Shown here: positions 16,111-23,922 of the stretch, one piece after another
Layout of the letters: each line of letters opens with the position of its first letter
How positions within the stretch are numbered: position 1 is the first letter of the stretch
Assembly: GCA_947063675.1 (NCBI GenBank)
Contig: CAMSTM010000008.1
Coordinates: 1-42,813 of the forward strand
Reading direction: 5' to 3'
DNA: 42,813 nt
Source of the DNA: an uncultured Lachnospiraceae bacterium
Lineage (GTDB): Bacteria > Bacillota > Clostridia > Lachnospirales > Lachnospiraceae
Made by a program: the position numbers and the translations under genes
Notes under the pieces: generated by a model
What the model was told of the DNA's origin: nothing
The model's database searches: none
The model's input: the letters and a program-made list of their open reading frames with translations, nothing else

Positions 16111-18951
16111 ATGGCAAAGTTAATCACAACTGAAAAAAATAACGGCCAATTGTCCGACTTAAATCGTCAGGTCATTCACTACATCGAGCAGTACCCGTCA
16201 GATTATTACGATGACTGCCTCTCTGAGGAAAGTAATTTCCAGGTATGGTATCAGTTGTCGGAACTGCGTACGGGGCTCCTGAGCTGGTATCCATTTGAAA
16301 GAGAAGCGCAGATACTGGAAATCGGCGCGGGATTTGGCGCGCTTACCGGGCTTTTATGCGACAGGTGCGCGCAGGTAACGGCAACGGAGCGTTCTGTGCC
16401 CCGGGCGGAGGCACTGGCGAAACGCTGGGCGGCGAAGGAAAATCTGACGGTTTATGCGGGGGAATGGAGCGGGCTGGATTTTGGCTGTCAATTTGACTAT
16501 ATTATCCTTACCGGCATCCTGGAACGGATTGCCGGAGGTTCGTCGGAGATGGAAAAGTATGCGGACTACCTGAAAAAGGTGTCCGCACTTTTAAAACCGG
16601 AGGGGAAAATTTTATTTGCCGTAGAAAACCGTTTTGGCCTTAAGTATTTTTGCGGCGTACCTGAGCCCCACACGAACCGTGCTTTTGACGGGCTCAACCA
16701 TTACAGAAAGGGCACAAGAGGGTATTCCTTCAGTAAAAAGGAAATTGAGGATATTTTGTCGCTTGCAGGACTGACCTTTTCCAAATTTTACTATCCCCTG
16801 CCGGATTATAAGCTGCCGCAGATGATTTATACGGATGCGCATCTTCCTGGAAAAAATCTGCATGAACGTCTCCTGACTTATTATCTTCGAAATGACACGT
16901 TAATTGCTTCGGAGACGGCGCTTTATGACGATGTGATTGATAATAATGTGTTTCCTTTTTTCGCCAACTCATTTCTTGTAGAATGCGGAAAGGCAAATAA
17001 TGCAAGTCCAGTGGTTTACGCAGCCGTATCCACAGACAGGGGGGCGGAGAGAAGCTACGCTACGGTTATAGAGGGAGCAGATATTGTGCGGAAGATACCC
17101 CTTCATGCAGAGGGGAAGAAAAACGCTTTGAAGTTGCTGGCAAATATTGGGGATTTGGAGGAGCATCGGATTCCAGTGGTTCCCCACAGTCTGGAAGCGG
17201 ATGGAAGCCTTAAGCTGCCATATATATCCTGGCCCACTTTATCCGATTATATCAAGGAGATAATGGGGAAGGACGAGGGGCTTTTTTTGCAGCTTGTGGA
17301 CCGGATTTATGAGTATATTCTGCAATCCTCTGTGGAAGTACCAAAGGAGCGGAATGAAATGCCGGGATGCGCGGCAGAGGAAACTTTCGGCTTCGGCCCG
17401 ATTCTCGAGAAGGCCTACATCGAACTGATTCCCTTAAACTGCTTTTATAAGCCTGAAACGGGAGATTTTCTGTACTTTGACCAGGAATTTGTATATGAAA
17501 ATTATCCGGCGAAATTTGTGTTGTTCCGCACCATTCATTATATTTACTGTTTTACGCCGGGAACGGAAAGGTATTATCCAAAGCAAAAACTCTTTGAACG
17601 GTATGATATGCAGGATACCTGGAAAGTTTTTCAGGAAGAGGAGATGCGTTTCCTGGACAGTGTCCGTAACCATAAGAAATACCAGAAGTTTTACGAGTGG
17701 ACAAAGATTGACTGGAAGCGGATTGACGATAATGCCGGGCGTCTTGAGTCCGAGGCGGAAAAGATTGCCAATTATCAGATTTCCGATAAAATGAAAAAAA
17801 TCTGGAAGGTGGAGCTTGAGATACTGGATGAGATTGACAGAATCTGTAAAAAGCATGATATTCAGTACTTTCTTGTCCATGGCAGCCTTTTGGGGGCAGT
17901 CCGTCATAAAGGCTTTATCCCCTGGGATGATGATTTGGATGTCGCCATGCTGAGACCTGATTATGACAAATTCCTTTCAGCGGCGGCGGGGGAGTTGCCG
18001 GAGCATCTGTCGGTGCATACGCCTTCCACGGAAAAGGATATTTTTTGGGGCGGCTTTGCCCGGATTAGAAATAAAAACACCACGGGCATCGAGACGCGGG
18101 AGTTAAATCATAAAGGGAATCTGGGAATCTGGGTTGATATTATGCCTGTTGACGTATGCACTATGGACGATGAAAAATTTGTTGAAAAACAAAAGAAAAT
18201 AAGGCATTGCCACAGGCTGATTTGTGCTAAAATATACGGGAGAGATTATAAGCGGTATGCGGACATGAAGCCTCTTATGTGGAATGCATTTAAGATTATG
18301 GCGCATTTTTACAGTCAGGAAAAGCTTGGCGCTATGCTGGATAATGCCATGAAACTGTACACAGACGAGGCGTCCGAGGATGTGGCGTTTTTTCAGGGGT
18401 ATTTTAAACACAGAAGGCTTTCGGCAAAGGATTTTGCCGGGACGGCAATGTTGGAGTTTGAACACCGCAGAGTTCCGGTTCCCGTTGGTTATGAGAACTA
18501 CATGTTCACGATTATGGGGAAGGATTATATGAAGTACCCACCCGAGGAGGAGCGCAAACCCCATCACAGAGGGATTTTCGATGCAGAGAAGCCTTACGGG
18601 GAATATCAGAAAATGTTCGGGGAGACCTTTGAGGGGGCGAAAGGAAAGAAGATTATTCTGTTTGGTTCCGGGCTGATGTTTGAGGATTATATGGAGCGGT
18701 ACGGCGGTAAGTACCGTCCTGATTTCCTGGTGGACAACGATGAAAACAAGTGGGGGCGCTCTCGTATGGGAATTAAAATTAAGGAGCCGAAAGCGATTCT
18801 GGAGGTGCCGGAAAAGAAGCGTCGCCTGATTATCTGCAGTTTTTATTACCGGGAGATTTCAAAACAGCTGGACGAGATGGGGATTCATGATTATAAGGTA
18901 TATATTCAGCATATGGAATGGATTTTGAAGACAGAGGAGCAGCAGGGATGA
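16111..18951 (+). CDS. Methyltransferase-LicD fusion with C-terminal Rossmann module
   Basis: 946 residues with at least three parts. A class I SAM-dependent methyltransferase is at the N-terminus (ILEIGAGFGALTGLLCDRC near residue 67, and LLKPEGKILFAVENRFG). The middle (~300-560) is less clear and has faint kinase-like features (IVRKIPLHAEGKKNALKLL). A LicD phosphotransferase domain starts near residue 568, with HGSLLGAVRHKGFIPWDDDL (residues ~588-607), holding the metal-binding aspartates. The C-terminus adds KIILFGSGLMFEDYMERYGG, the cluster's module. LicD proteins attach phosphocholine or related phospho-alcohols to glycans. Here glycerol phosphate is plausible given the neighbouring cytidylyltransferase. 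ATGA overlap with the next gene. Confidence 0.82.
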   Translation: MAKLITTEKNNGQLSDLNRQVIHYIEQYPSDYYDDCLSEESNFQVWYQLSELRTGLLSWYPFEREAQILEIGAGFGALTGLLCDRCAQVTATERSVPRAEALAKRWAAKENLTVYAGEWSGLDFGCQFDYIILTGILERIAGGSSEMEKYADYLKKVSALLKPEGKILFAVENRFGLKYFCGVPEPHTNRAFDGLNHYRKGTRGYSFSKKEIEDILSLAGLTFSKFYYPLPDYKLPQMIYTDAHLPGKNLHERLLTYYLRNDTLIASETALYDDVIDNNVFPFFANSFLVECGKANNASPVVYAAVSTDRGAERSYATVIEGADIVRKIPLHAEGKKNALKLLANIGDLEEHRIPVVPHSLEADGSLKLPYISWPTLSDYIKEIMGKDEGLFLQLVDRIYEYILQSSVEVPKERNEMPGCAAEETFGFGPILEKAYIELIPLNCFYKPETGDFLYFDQEFVYENYPAKFVLFRTIHYIYCFTPGTERYYPKQKLFERYDMQDTWKVFQEEEMRFLDSVRNHKKYQKFYEWTKIDWKRIDDNAGRLESEAEKIANYQISDKMKKIWKVELEILDEIDRICKKHDIQYFLVHGSLLGAVRHKGFIPWDDDLDVAMLRPDYDKFLSAAAGELPEHLSVHTPSTEKDIFWGGFARIRNKNTTGIETRELNHKGNLGIWVDIMPVDVCTMDDEKFVEKQKKIRHCHRLICAKIYGRDYKRYADMKPLMWNAFKIMAHFYSQEKLGAMLDNAMKLYTDEASEDVAFFQGYFKHRRLSAKDFAGTAMLEFEHRRVPVPVGYENYMFTIMGKDYMKYPPEEERKPHHRGIFDAEKPYGEYQKMFGETFEGAKGKKIILFGSGLMFEDYMERYGGKYRPDFLVDNDENKWGRSRMGIKIKEPKAILEVPEKKRRLIICSFYYREISKQLDEMGIHDYKVYIQHMEWILKTEEQQG

Positions 18952-19655
18952 GTAAAAAGTATAAGTTGGGCTATGTCCCGGGGGTTTTTGACTTGTTCCA
19001 TGTGGGGCATTTAAATTTAATCAACCGTGCGAGGGAACAGAGCGAATATCTTCTGGCGGGAGTCCTTTCGGACGAGCTGGTCATGCATTTTAAGGGGAAA
19101 AGACCGTATATTCCCTTTGAGGAGCGTTTTTCCATTGTGCGGGCCATAAAGGGCGTAGACGAAGCGGTTAAGGTTGATTTTTCCAATACGGTAAAAATGG
19201 ATGCCTGGAAGTTGTATCATTATGACGCTTATTTTTCCGGCGACGACCACGGGCATGAGTGGGACGAAGAAAAAAAGGCGCTGCAGGCGGTGGGGGCTGA
19301 TATTGTTTTTCTTCCCTATACCCAAAGCACCAGCTCCACGATGATTAAGGGGGCAATCAGCGGAAAGGAAAAGAAGCGCCTGTATCTTTTCGGAGCCGGG
19401 AAGATTGGGCAGAGGCTTCTTCATGATTTCCGGAAGGATGAAAGAAGTTCCGTCTGGGAGGTTGCCGGTTTTCTTGACAATTCGCCGGAAAAGTACTTAA
19501 CACGAGTCCTGGGTGTGCCGGTGTACCAGCCGGAGGACTTAAAGCTTTTGGAGGCTGGAGAGCAGTTTGGGGTGATTTTTGCGGTAAAGAACAGAGAAGG
19601 TATGGCGGAGCAGCTTGGCGGGCTTTCTCTGGATTATACTGTGCTGGAAATGTAA
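18948..19655 (+). CDS. Glycerol-3-phosphate cytidylyltransferase-like protein with C-terminal Rossmann module
   Basis: The N-terminal ~143 residues are a TagD/GCT-type nucleotidyltransferase: GYVPGVFDLFHVGHLNLINR with the HxGH motif, KRPYIPFEERFSIVRAI, and TQSTSSTMIKG in place of the usual RTxGISTT. It is expected to make CDP-glycerol, or a similar CDP-alcohol, for the transferases upstream. Residues ~146-235 are the shared module (RLYLFGAGKIGQRLLHDF, GFLDNSPEKYL, VLGVPVYQPEDL, GVIFAVKNREG), so the protein is longer than ordinary GCT (~130 residues). The start at 18948 overlaps the previous stop as ATGA; an upstream in-frame ATG at 18918 is unlikely. Confidence 0.85.
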   Translation: MSKKYKLGYVPGVFDLFHVGHLNLINRAREQSEYLLAGVLSDELVMHFKGKRPYIPFEERFSIVRAIKGVDEAVKVDFSNTVKMDAWKLYHYDAYFSGDDHGHEWDEEKKALQAVGADIVFLPYTQSTSSTMIKGAISGKEKKRLYLFGAGKIGQRLLHDFRKDERSSVWEVAGFLDNSPEKYLTRVLGVPVYQPEDLKLLEAGEQFGVIFAVKNREGMAEQLGGLSLDYTVLEM

Positions 19656-19701
19656 ACGACGAAATGTCAAAATTTACGACTGAATTAAGAAAGGAAAAGA
19701 C

Positions 19702-20637
19702 ATGGATTATCTTTTAAGAAGTATGCTGTTCGTTCCCGCATACAATGAGAAGTTTCTGGACAAGGCGGCGAAAAGCGAAGCGGACGCCATTATCTTTGAT
19801 TTGGAGGACGCGGTGCCGCCGGCAAAGCGGAAAGAGGCAAGGGATACCCTTGGAAAATATTTATCTGACGGGACGTTTGCGGGAAAGCAGCTTTTTATCC
19901 GCGTAAATGAGCTTGGCTCGGGTGATTTGATTAAGGACCTGAAGCTGATTGACGGCAGGCGGATTCTGGGAGTGGTGACGCCCAAAATTAAGGGCGTTTC
20001 TGAAATTCAGGAATTTTCCAATCTTCTGAAAAAATGTGAGGACAGAGACGGCCTGCCGGAGGGAACCATTAAGCTTCTGCCTTTGATTGAGACAGCGGGG
20101 GCGGTTGCAGGCGTGCAGAGCATTGCGGGCAGCAGTAAGAGAATCATCGCGCTTTTGTTCGGCGGCGAGGATTATCTTGACAGCATATGGGGAACCCATG
20201 AATATTCCGCGAAGGCTTTCGAGATTCCAAGGGCGATGATTGTGATGGCGGCAAGGATGAACAATCTTCTCCCCATCGACACGCCCTATATGGATTTAAA
20301 GAATGAGGCGGGCTTTATGGCGGAGGAGAGGATGGCGTATTCTATGGGATTTGCAGGGGCGCTTTTGGTAAATCCCGTACAGATTCCGTGGGCCAATCGG
20401 TGCTTTTGTCCGTCAAAGGAGGAAGTAGAGCATGCCATGGCGGTACTGGAAACTGCGGAACAGGCCAGAGAGGAAGGGCGGAGTATTGCCACCTTAGAGG
20501 GCAAGGTGGTGGGGCCTCCTATGCTGAAAAGGGCAAATAAGGTGATGGACTGCGTAAACAAAATCAGGGAGTATGAAAAGAAAACCGCCAAAGGTAACCA
20601 GGCTGGCGATAAGCTGAGCGGGAGCGCAGGGAGGTAA
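19702..20637 (+). CDS. HpcH/HpaI aldolase / CitE-like CoA-ester lyase (1)
   Basis: 311-residue TIM-barrel protein of the citrate lyase beta/malyl-CoA lyase type: RSMLFVPAYNEKFLDKAAKS, IIFDLEDAVPPAKR, RVNELGSGD, LPLIETAGAVAGV and LLFGGEDYLDSIWG provide the usual arginine, glutamate and aspartate residues. Such enzymes cleave or form C-C bonds in CoA-activated hydroxy acids. It lies 46 nt after the cytidylyltransferase gene and 1 nt before a second copy, so all are probably one transcript. No citrate lyase alpha or gamma subunit is nearby, which argues against a standard citrate lyase. Confidence 0.82.
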   Translation: MDYLLRSMLFVPAYNEKFLDKAAKSEADAIIFDLEDAVPPAKRKEARDTLGKYLSDGTFAGKQLFIRVNELGSGDLIKDLKLIDGRRILGVVTPKIKGVSEIQEFSNLLKKCEDRDGLPEGTIKLLPLIETAGAVAGVQSIAGSSKRIIALLFGGEDYLDSIWGTHEYSAKAFEIPRAMIVMAARMNNLLPIDTPYMDLKNEAGFMAEERMAYSMGFAGALLVNPVQIPWANRCFCPSKEEVEHAMAVLETAEQAREEGRSIATLEGKVVGPPMLKRANKVMDCVNKIREYEKKTAKGNQAGDKLSGSAGR

Positions 20638-20638
20638 A

Positions 20639-21466
20639 ATGGCAGGGATAAGCAAAACCTGGCTTTTTGTACCGGCAAAGGAAAAATATGCAGGGCGTAT
20701 CGGGCAGATAGAAGCGGACGCTGTTATTCTGGATTTGGAGGATTCCCTTGCCCCGGCGCAGAAGGAAGCGGGACTTTTGATTGCGGCTGATATTCTGCAA
20801 AGGTACGGAGGAAGCCGAAAGCTGTATGTGCGCTTAAATTCCGGGGAGCGATTTGACAGGGAAATAAAAGCACTGAGCGGTTTTGGGTTTGCGGGCTTCA
20901 TGCTTCCCAAATTTGAGGATACGGCGCTTCTGGAGGATTATCAGGAACATCTGAAGGGAAAAGAATTGATTGCCCTCATAGAAAGTGTGAAGGGGATTAT
21001 GGAGCTGCCGAAAATTGCAGCCCACCCTCTGGTAAGCGGGCTTGCTTTCGGAGGAGAGGATTTCCGTAAGGAGCTTGGCTTCGAGGCGGGGGAGGAAGCG
21101 ACGGTTTATGCAAGGAACCGGCTGGTGATGTATGCTTTTTATCACGGCAAATATTCTCTGGATACTGTGAGCATGGAAATCCGGGATATGGATAAATTCA
21201 TGGAGGATTACAAAAGGAGCAAAGGGCTGGGATTTTTGGGAAAGCTCCTGATTCACCCGGCGCAGGCAATGGCAGTAAGGGAGTACTACCGTCAAAGGGA
21301 CCCGGGGTATCTGCAAAGCGTTGTGGAGGCCTTTGAAAACAGTGCGGACGGGATTTTGCAGATGGACGGGAAATGGTACGAGCGGCCGCACATCGAGAAG
21401 ATAAAGAAATATCTGCGGGAACTGGAGGCCGGGCAGCAGATAAGGACTGATGCAGAAAAAGGATGA
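20639..21466 (+). CDS. HpcH/HpaI aldolase / CitE-like CoA-ester lyase (2)
   Basis: 275 residues, from the same family as its upstream neighbour but clearly diverged: KTWLFVPAKEKYAGRIGQIE, VILDLEDSLAPAQKEAG, RLNSGERFD, LIALIESVKGIMELPKIAAH, GLAFGGEDFRKELG. The pair looks like an old duplication, possibly forming a heteromer or two consecutive steps. The ATG follows the first gene's stop almost directly, with GGGAGG as ribosome binding site. Substrate unknown. Context with a carboxyltransferase suggests acyl-CoA chemistry. Confidence 0.78.
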   Translation: MAGISKTWLFVPAKEKYAGRIGQIEADAVILDLEDSLAPAQKEAGLLIAADILQRYGGSRKLYVRLNSGERFDREIKALSGFGFAGFMLPKFEDTALLEDYQEHLKGKELIALIESVKGIMELPKIAAHPLVSGLAFGGEDFRKELGFEAGEEATVYARNRLVMYAFYHGKYSLDTVSMEIRDMDKFMEDYKRSKGLGFLGKLLIHPAQAMAVREYYRQRDPGYLQSVVEAFENSADGILQMDGKWYERPHIEKIKKYLRELEAGQQIRTDAEKG

Positions 21467-21580
21467 GAAGCAGATGAAGACAGATACGGAAAAATGCCGG
21501 GCGGCAGAAATGTAAACGGAAAATAAACAGATAACCGAGAACTGGCAGAGATATGGACAGAACCGGAGGGGAATCGGAAA
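21467..21580 (+). other. Short spacer before the carboxyltransferase gene
   Basis: About 114 nt with no supported gene. A short frame starting ATG 21450 (reading MQKKDEKQMKTDTEK) is open but is lysine-rich and featureless, and is not annotated. The GGAGGGGAAT just before 21581 is the ribosome binding site. Confidence 0.4.
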
Positions 21581-23104
21581 ATGGCACTGGAAGAGGAATT
21601 AAAAAATCTGGAAGTCAGAAAGAGTGAGGTTCACGGCAGGGAGCGGGCGGTCAGGCAGCATGCGTCGGGCAAGCTCTCCGCCTGGGAGCGCATACAGCTT
21701 TTGATGGATAAGGACACCTTTGTGGAGACCGATGTGTATCTGGAGCACCGCTGTTCCTATTTCGGGATGGATAAAAACAAAACGGAGGGGGACGGCGTGA
21801 TTGCCGGCTACGGAAAGGTGGAAGGCAGGACGGTGTGCGTGTATGCCCAGGACTTCACGGTGTTCGGCGGCTCTATCAGCGAGATGAACGCCAGAAAGAT
21901 ATCCAATATCCAAAACAAGGCGCTGCAGATGGAGGTGCCCATAGTGGGGCTTTTTGATTCGGGCGGCGCAAGGGTGCAGGAGGGGATTTTAGGGCTTTCC
22001 GGGCACGGAAATATTTTTTTCAACAATGTGAAAGCCTCCGGGAAAATTCCTCAGATATCGGCAATCATGGGAACCTGCGCAGGAGGGGCGTCCTATTCTC
22101 CGGCGCTTACGGATTTTATTATCATGGTGGACGAGACCAGCAACATGTTCATCACGGGGCCGAAGGTGGTGAAAGCAGCCATTGGTCAGACGGTCACTAT
22201 GGACGAGCTGGGGGGCGCTGAAATCCATGCCAGAATCAGCGGCATGGCGGACCATGTGGCGAAGGACGACGAGGATTGTATCAGGTACATCAGGCAGCTT
22301 TTGCAGTATCTGCCGGATAATTTTCATGAAAGCCCGGCCCGGGCAGAGGAGTACACCTTTAACGGGGAGAGGGGGAAAACCATTGCCTCCGTGATACCGG
22401 AATCCAAACGCCATGCCTATGACATGCACAAAATCATCGACTGCCTGATTGACGAGGGGAGCGGCCTGGAAATTAAGGAAAAATTTGCCTCCAATATCAT
22501 TACCATGCTGGCCAGAGTGGGCGGTTATCCGATGGGGATTATTGCCAATCAGTCCTCCCGGATGGCGGGGTGCATCGATATCAATGCGGCCGATAAAGCG
22601 GCCGGTTTTATTCGGGTCTGCGACAGCTTTAACCTTCCTCTGCTGAATCTGGTGGATGTGTCCGGTTTTTATCCGGGTAAGGAACAGGAGCAGGGAGGGA
22701 TTATCCGGCATGGGGCAAAAATGCTTTTTGCCTACAGCGAGGCGGAGGTTCTTAAAATCACCGTGATTCTGCGGAAGGCTTACGGGGGCTCTTATCTTGC
22801 CATGTGCAGCAAGGAGCTGGGGGCGGACGTGGTTTATGCATGGCCGAAAGCCGAGATTGCCGTGATGAGCGCGGAGGCTGCTGTGGACGTGCTGTTTAAA
22901 AATGCGGACGGGGAGCAGCGGCAGCAGTATTTAAAGGAGTATTGCCGGCAGTTTTTAAATCCCTTTGAGGCGGCGCATATGGGATATGTGGACGAGGTTA
23001 TCGACCCGCATCTGACCAGGGAGAACATCATAAAGGTTCTGGAGCTGTACCCCGGGAAAAAAGCGGCGGCGAAGAAGACGGCTCACGGGAACATTCCGCT
23101 GTAA
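21581..23104 (+). CDS. Acyl-CoA carboxylase carboxyltransferase subunit (MmdA/PccB-like)
   Basis: 507 residues, the usual length of a propionyl-CoA carboxylase beta or methylmalonyl-CoA decarboxylase alpha chain. Landmarks are GLFDSGGARVQEGILGLSG, GTCAGGASYSPALTDFIIMV, FITGPKVVKAAIGQTVTMDE, HARISGMADHVAKDDEDC and, in the second half, GIIANQSSRMAGCIDINAAD. It moves a carboxyl group between biotin and an acyl-CoA. No biotin carrier, biotin carboxylase or membrane decarboxylase subunit is in the window, so the partners must be elsewhere. It follows two CitE-like genes, suggesting one acyl-CoA route. Confidence 0.88.
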   Translation: MALEEELKNLEVRKSEVHGRERAVRQHASGKLSAWERIQLLMDKDTFVETDVYLEHRCSYFGMDKNKTEGDGVIAGYGKVEGRTVCVYAQDFTVFGGSISEMNARKISNIQNKALQMEVPIVGLFDSGGARVQEGILGLSGHGNIFFNNVKASGKIPQISAIMGTCAGGASYSPALTDFIIMVDETSNMFITGPKVVKAAIGQTVTMDELGGAEIHARISGMADHVAKDDEDCIRYIRQLLQYLPDNFHESPARAEEYTFNGERGKTIASVIPESKRHAYDMHKIIDCLIDEGSGLEIKEKFASNIITMLARVGGYPMGIIANQSSRMAGCIDINAADKAAGFIRVCDSFNLPLLNLVDVSGFYPGKEQEQGGIIRHGAKMLFAYSEAEVLKITVILRKAYGGSYLAMCSKELGADVVYAWPKAEIAVMSAEAAVDVLFKNADGEQRQQYLKEYCRQFLNPFEAAHMGYVDEVIDPHLTRENIIKVLELYPGKKAAAKKTAHGNIPL

Positions 23105-23214
23105 ACCACCGGATTGCCCCTGACCGGAAAGAAATACCAGAAATCTTTCAATTTATTTTTCATTTTATCGTTTTCGGGCAGCAGGCCCCGGTATGGCGGT
23201 TATTCTCATGTATA

Positions 23215-23226
23215 ATTGTGAACAAT
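23215..23226. promoter_or_regulatory. Small palindrome overlapping a possible -10 box
   Basis: ATTGT-GA-ACAAT is a 12-bp inverted repeat that overlaps TATAAT (23211-23216), about 25 nt upstream of the first XRE gene. The position is that of an autoregulatory operator. No good -35 box lies 17 nt upstream of the TATAAT. Confidence 0.35.
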
Positions 23227-23250
23227 AATTCCATATGCGGAGGACGAAAG

Positions 23251-23475
23251 ATGAAAGAACAGGATATGCTGGCGGAAAGAATTAATAATTTGTGTAAGGA
23301 AAAGAGGATGACATATTGCTCTCTGGCCTGCGCATCCGCTGTACCGATAGGAACTATTATGCATATCGTGGATAAATCCACAGCAAATCCCGGTATGCTC
23401 ACAATAGAAAGGCTGTGCGAGGGGTTCGGAATCACGTTAAATGAGTTTTTTGATTCCCCGGAATTTATTTCTTAA
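23251..23475 (+). CDS. Small XRE-family HTH regulator (1)
   Basis: 74 residues consisting almost entirely of one helix-turn-helix of the Cro/CI (XRE) type: LAERINNLCKEKRMTYCSLA, SAVPIGTIMHIVDKSTANPG, ITLNEFFDSPEF. It should bind DNA and could regulate the nearby glycan genes or itself. The start at 23251 is set by GGAGG 8 nt upstream; an upstream in-frame ATG (23218) lies inside the palindromic region. No ligand domain is present. Confidence 0.82.
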   Translation: MKEQDMLAERINNLCKEKRMTYCSLACASAVPIGTIMHIVDKSTANPGMLTIERLCEGFGITLNEFFDSPEFIS

Positions 23476-23495
23476 AATAAAATTTATATTTTTTT

Positions 23496-23526
23496 GAGTG
23501 ACTGTAGTTTACAGGTGTGATATACT
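23496..23526 (+). promoter_or_regulatory. Extended -10 promoter of the second XRE gene
   Basis: TGATATACT (23518-23526) is an extended -10 element (TGN-TATACT); the -35 region (GTGACT at 23498-23503) is weak. It lies about 55 nt before the start of the second regulator, giving this gene and the mutase gene behind it their own transcript. Confidence 0.5.
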
Positions 23527-23581
23527 TATGAATTAGTTAGAGAAAAGACTTAAGATGCTATTAATAATGGAGGTCATCACA

Positions 23582-23917
23582 ATGACAAAAGCAGAAATAT
23601 TGAAACAGGAAATTTTAAAGCAGTACAAAAGTGTGAGACAGTTTGCTATTGACATGGAAATTCCCTACAGCACTCTGGTGACAGCATTGGATAGAGGCAT
23701 TGAAGGTATGGCCTACGGAACTGTGATTCGCATGTGTGACAAGCTGAGCTTAAACCCGGTTGACTTTTCCTCTCTTGAAAAGGGAGAAGTGTTGGGAGAA
23801 AAGATTCTGGAAAACCGTGTTATGCAGTATTATATCCGTCTGAACAAGAAGGGACGTAAGAAAATCCTTGAGATGATGGAGGATTATGTTCAGCTTGAGA
23901 AGTACAGGGAGCTGTAA
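23582..23917 (+). CDS. XRE-like HTH regulator (2)
   Basis: 111 residues. The first ~70 form an HTH (LKQYKSVRQFAIDMEIPYST, LVTALDRGIEGMAYGTVIRM, LSLNPVDFSSL); the C-terminal helix (KKGRKKILEMMEDYVQL) resembles the dimerisation tail common in small phage-like regulators. GGAGG lies 9 nt before the ATG at 23582, preferred over an upstream in-frame ATG at 23555. The gap to glf is only 5 nt, so the regulator and the mutase are probably co-transcribed and it may control polymer synthesis. Confidence 0.82.
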   Translation: MTKAEILKQEILKQYKSVRQFAIDMEIPYSTLVTALDRGIEGMAYGTVIRMCDKLSLNPVDFSSLEKGEVLGEKILENRVMQYYIRLNKKGRKKILEMMEDYVQLEKYREL

Positions 23918-23922
23918 AATAA

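Noticed and set aside
21989-22711. 240-residue minus-strand frame inside the carboxyltransferase gene
   Set aside because: Shadow of a G/C-rich gene whose plus-strand protein is clearly recognisable.
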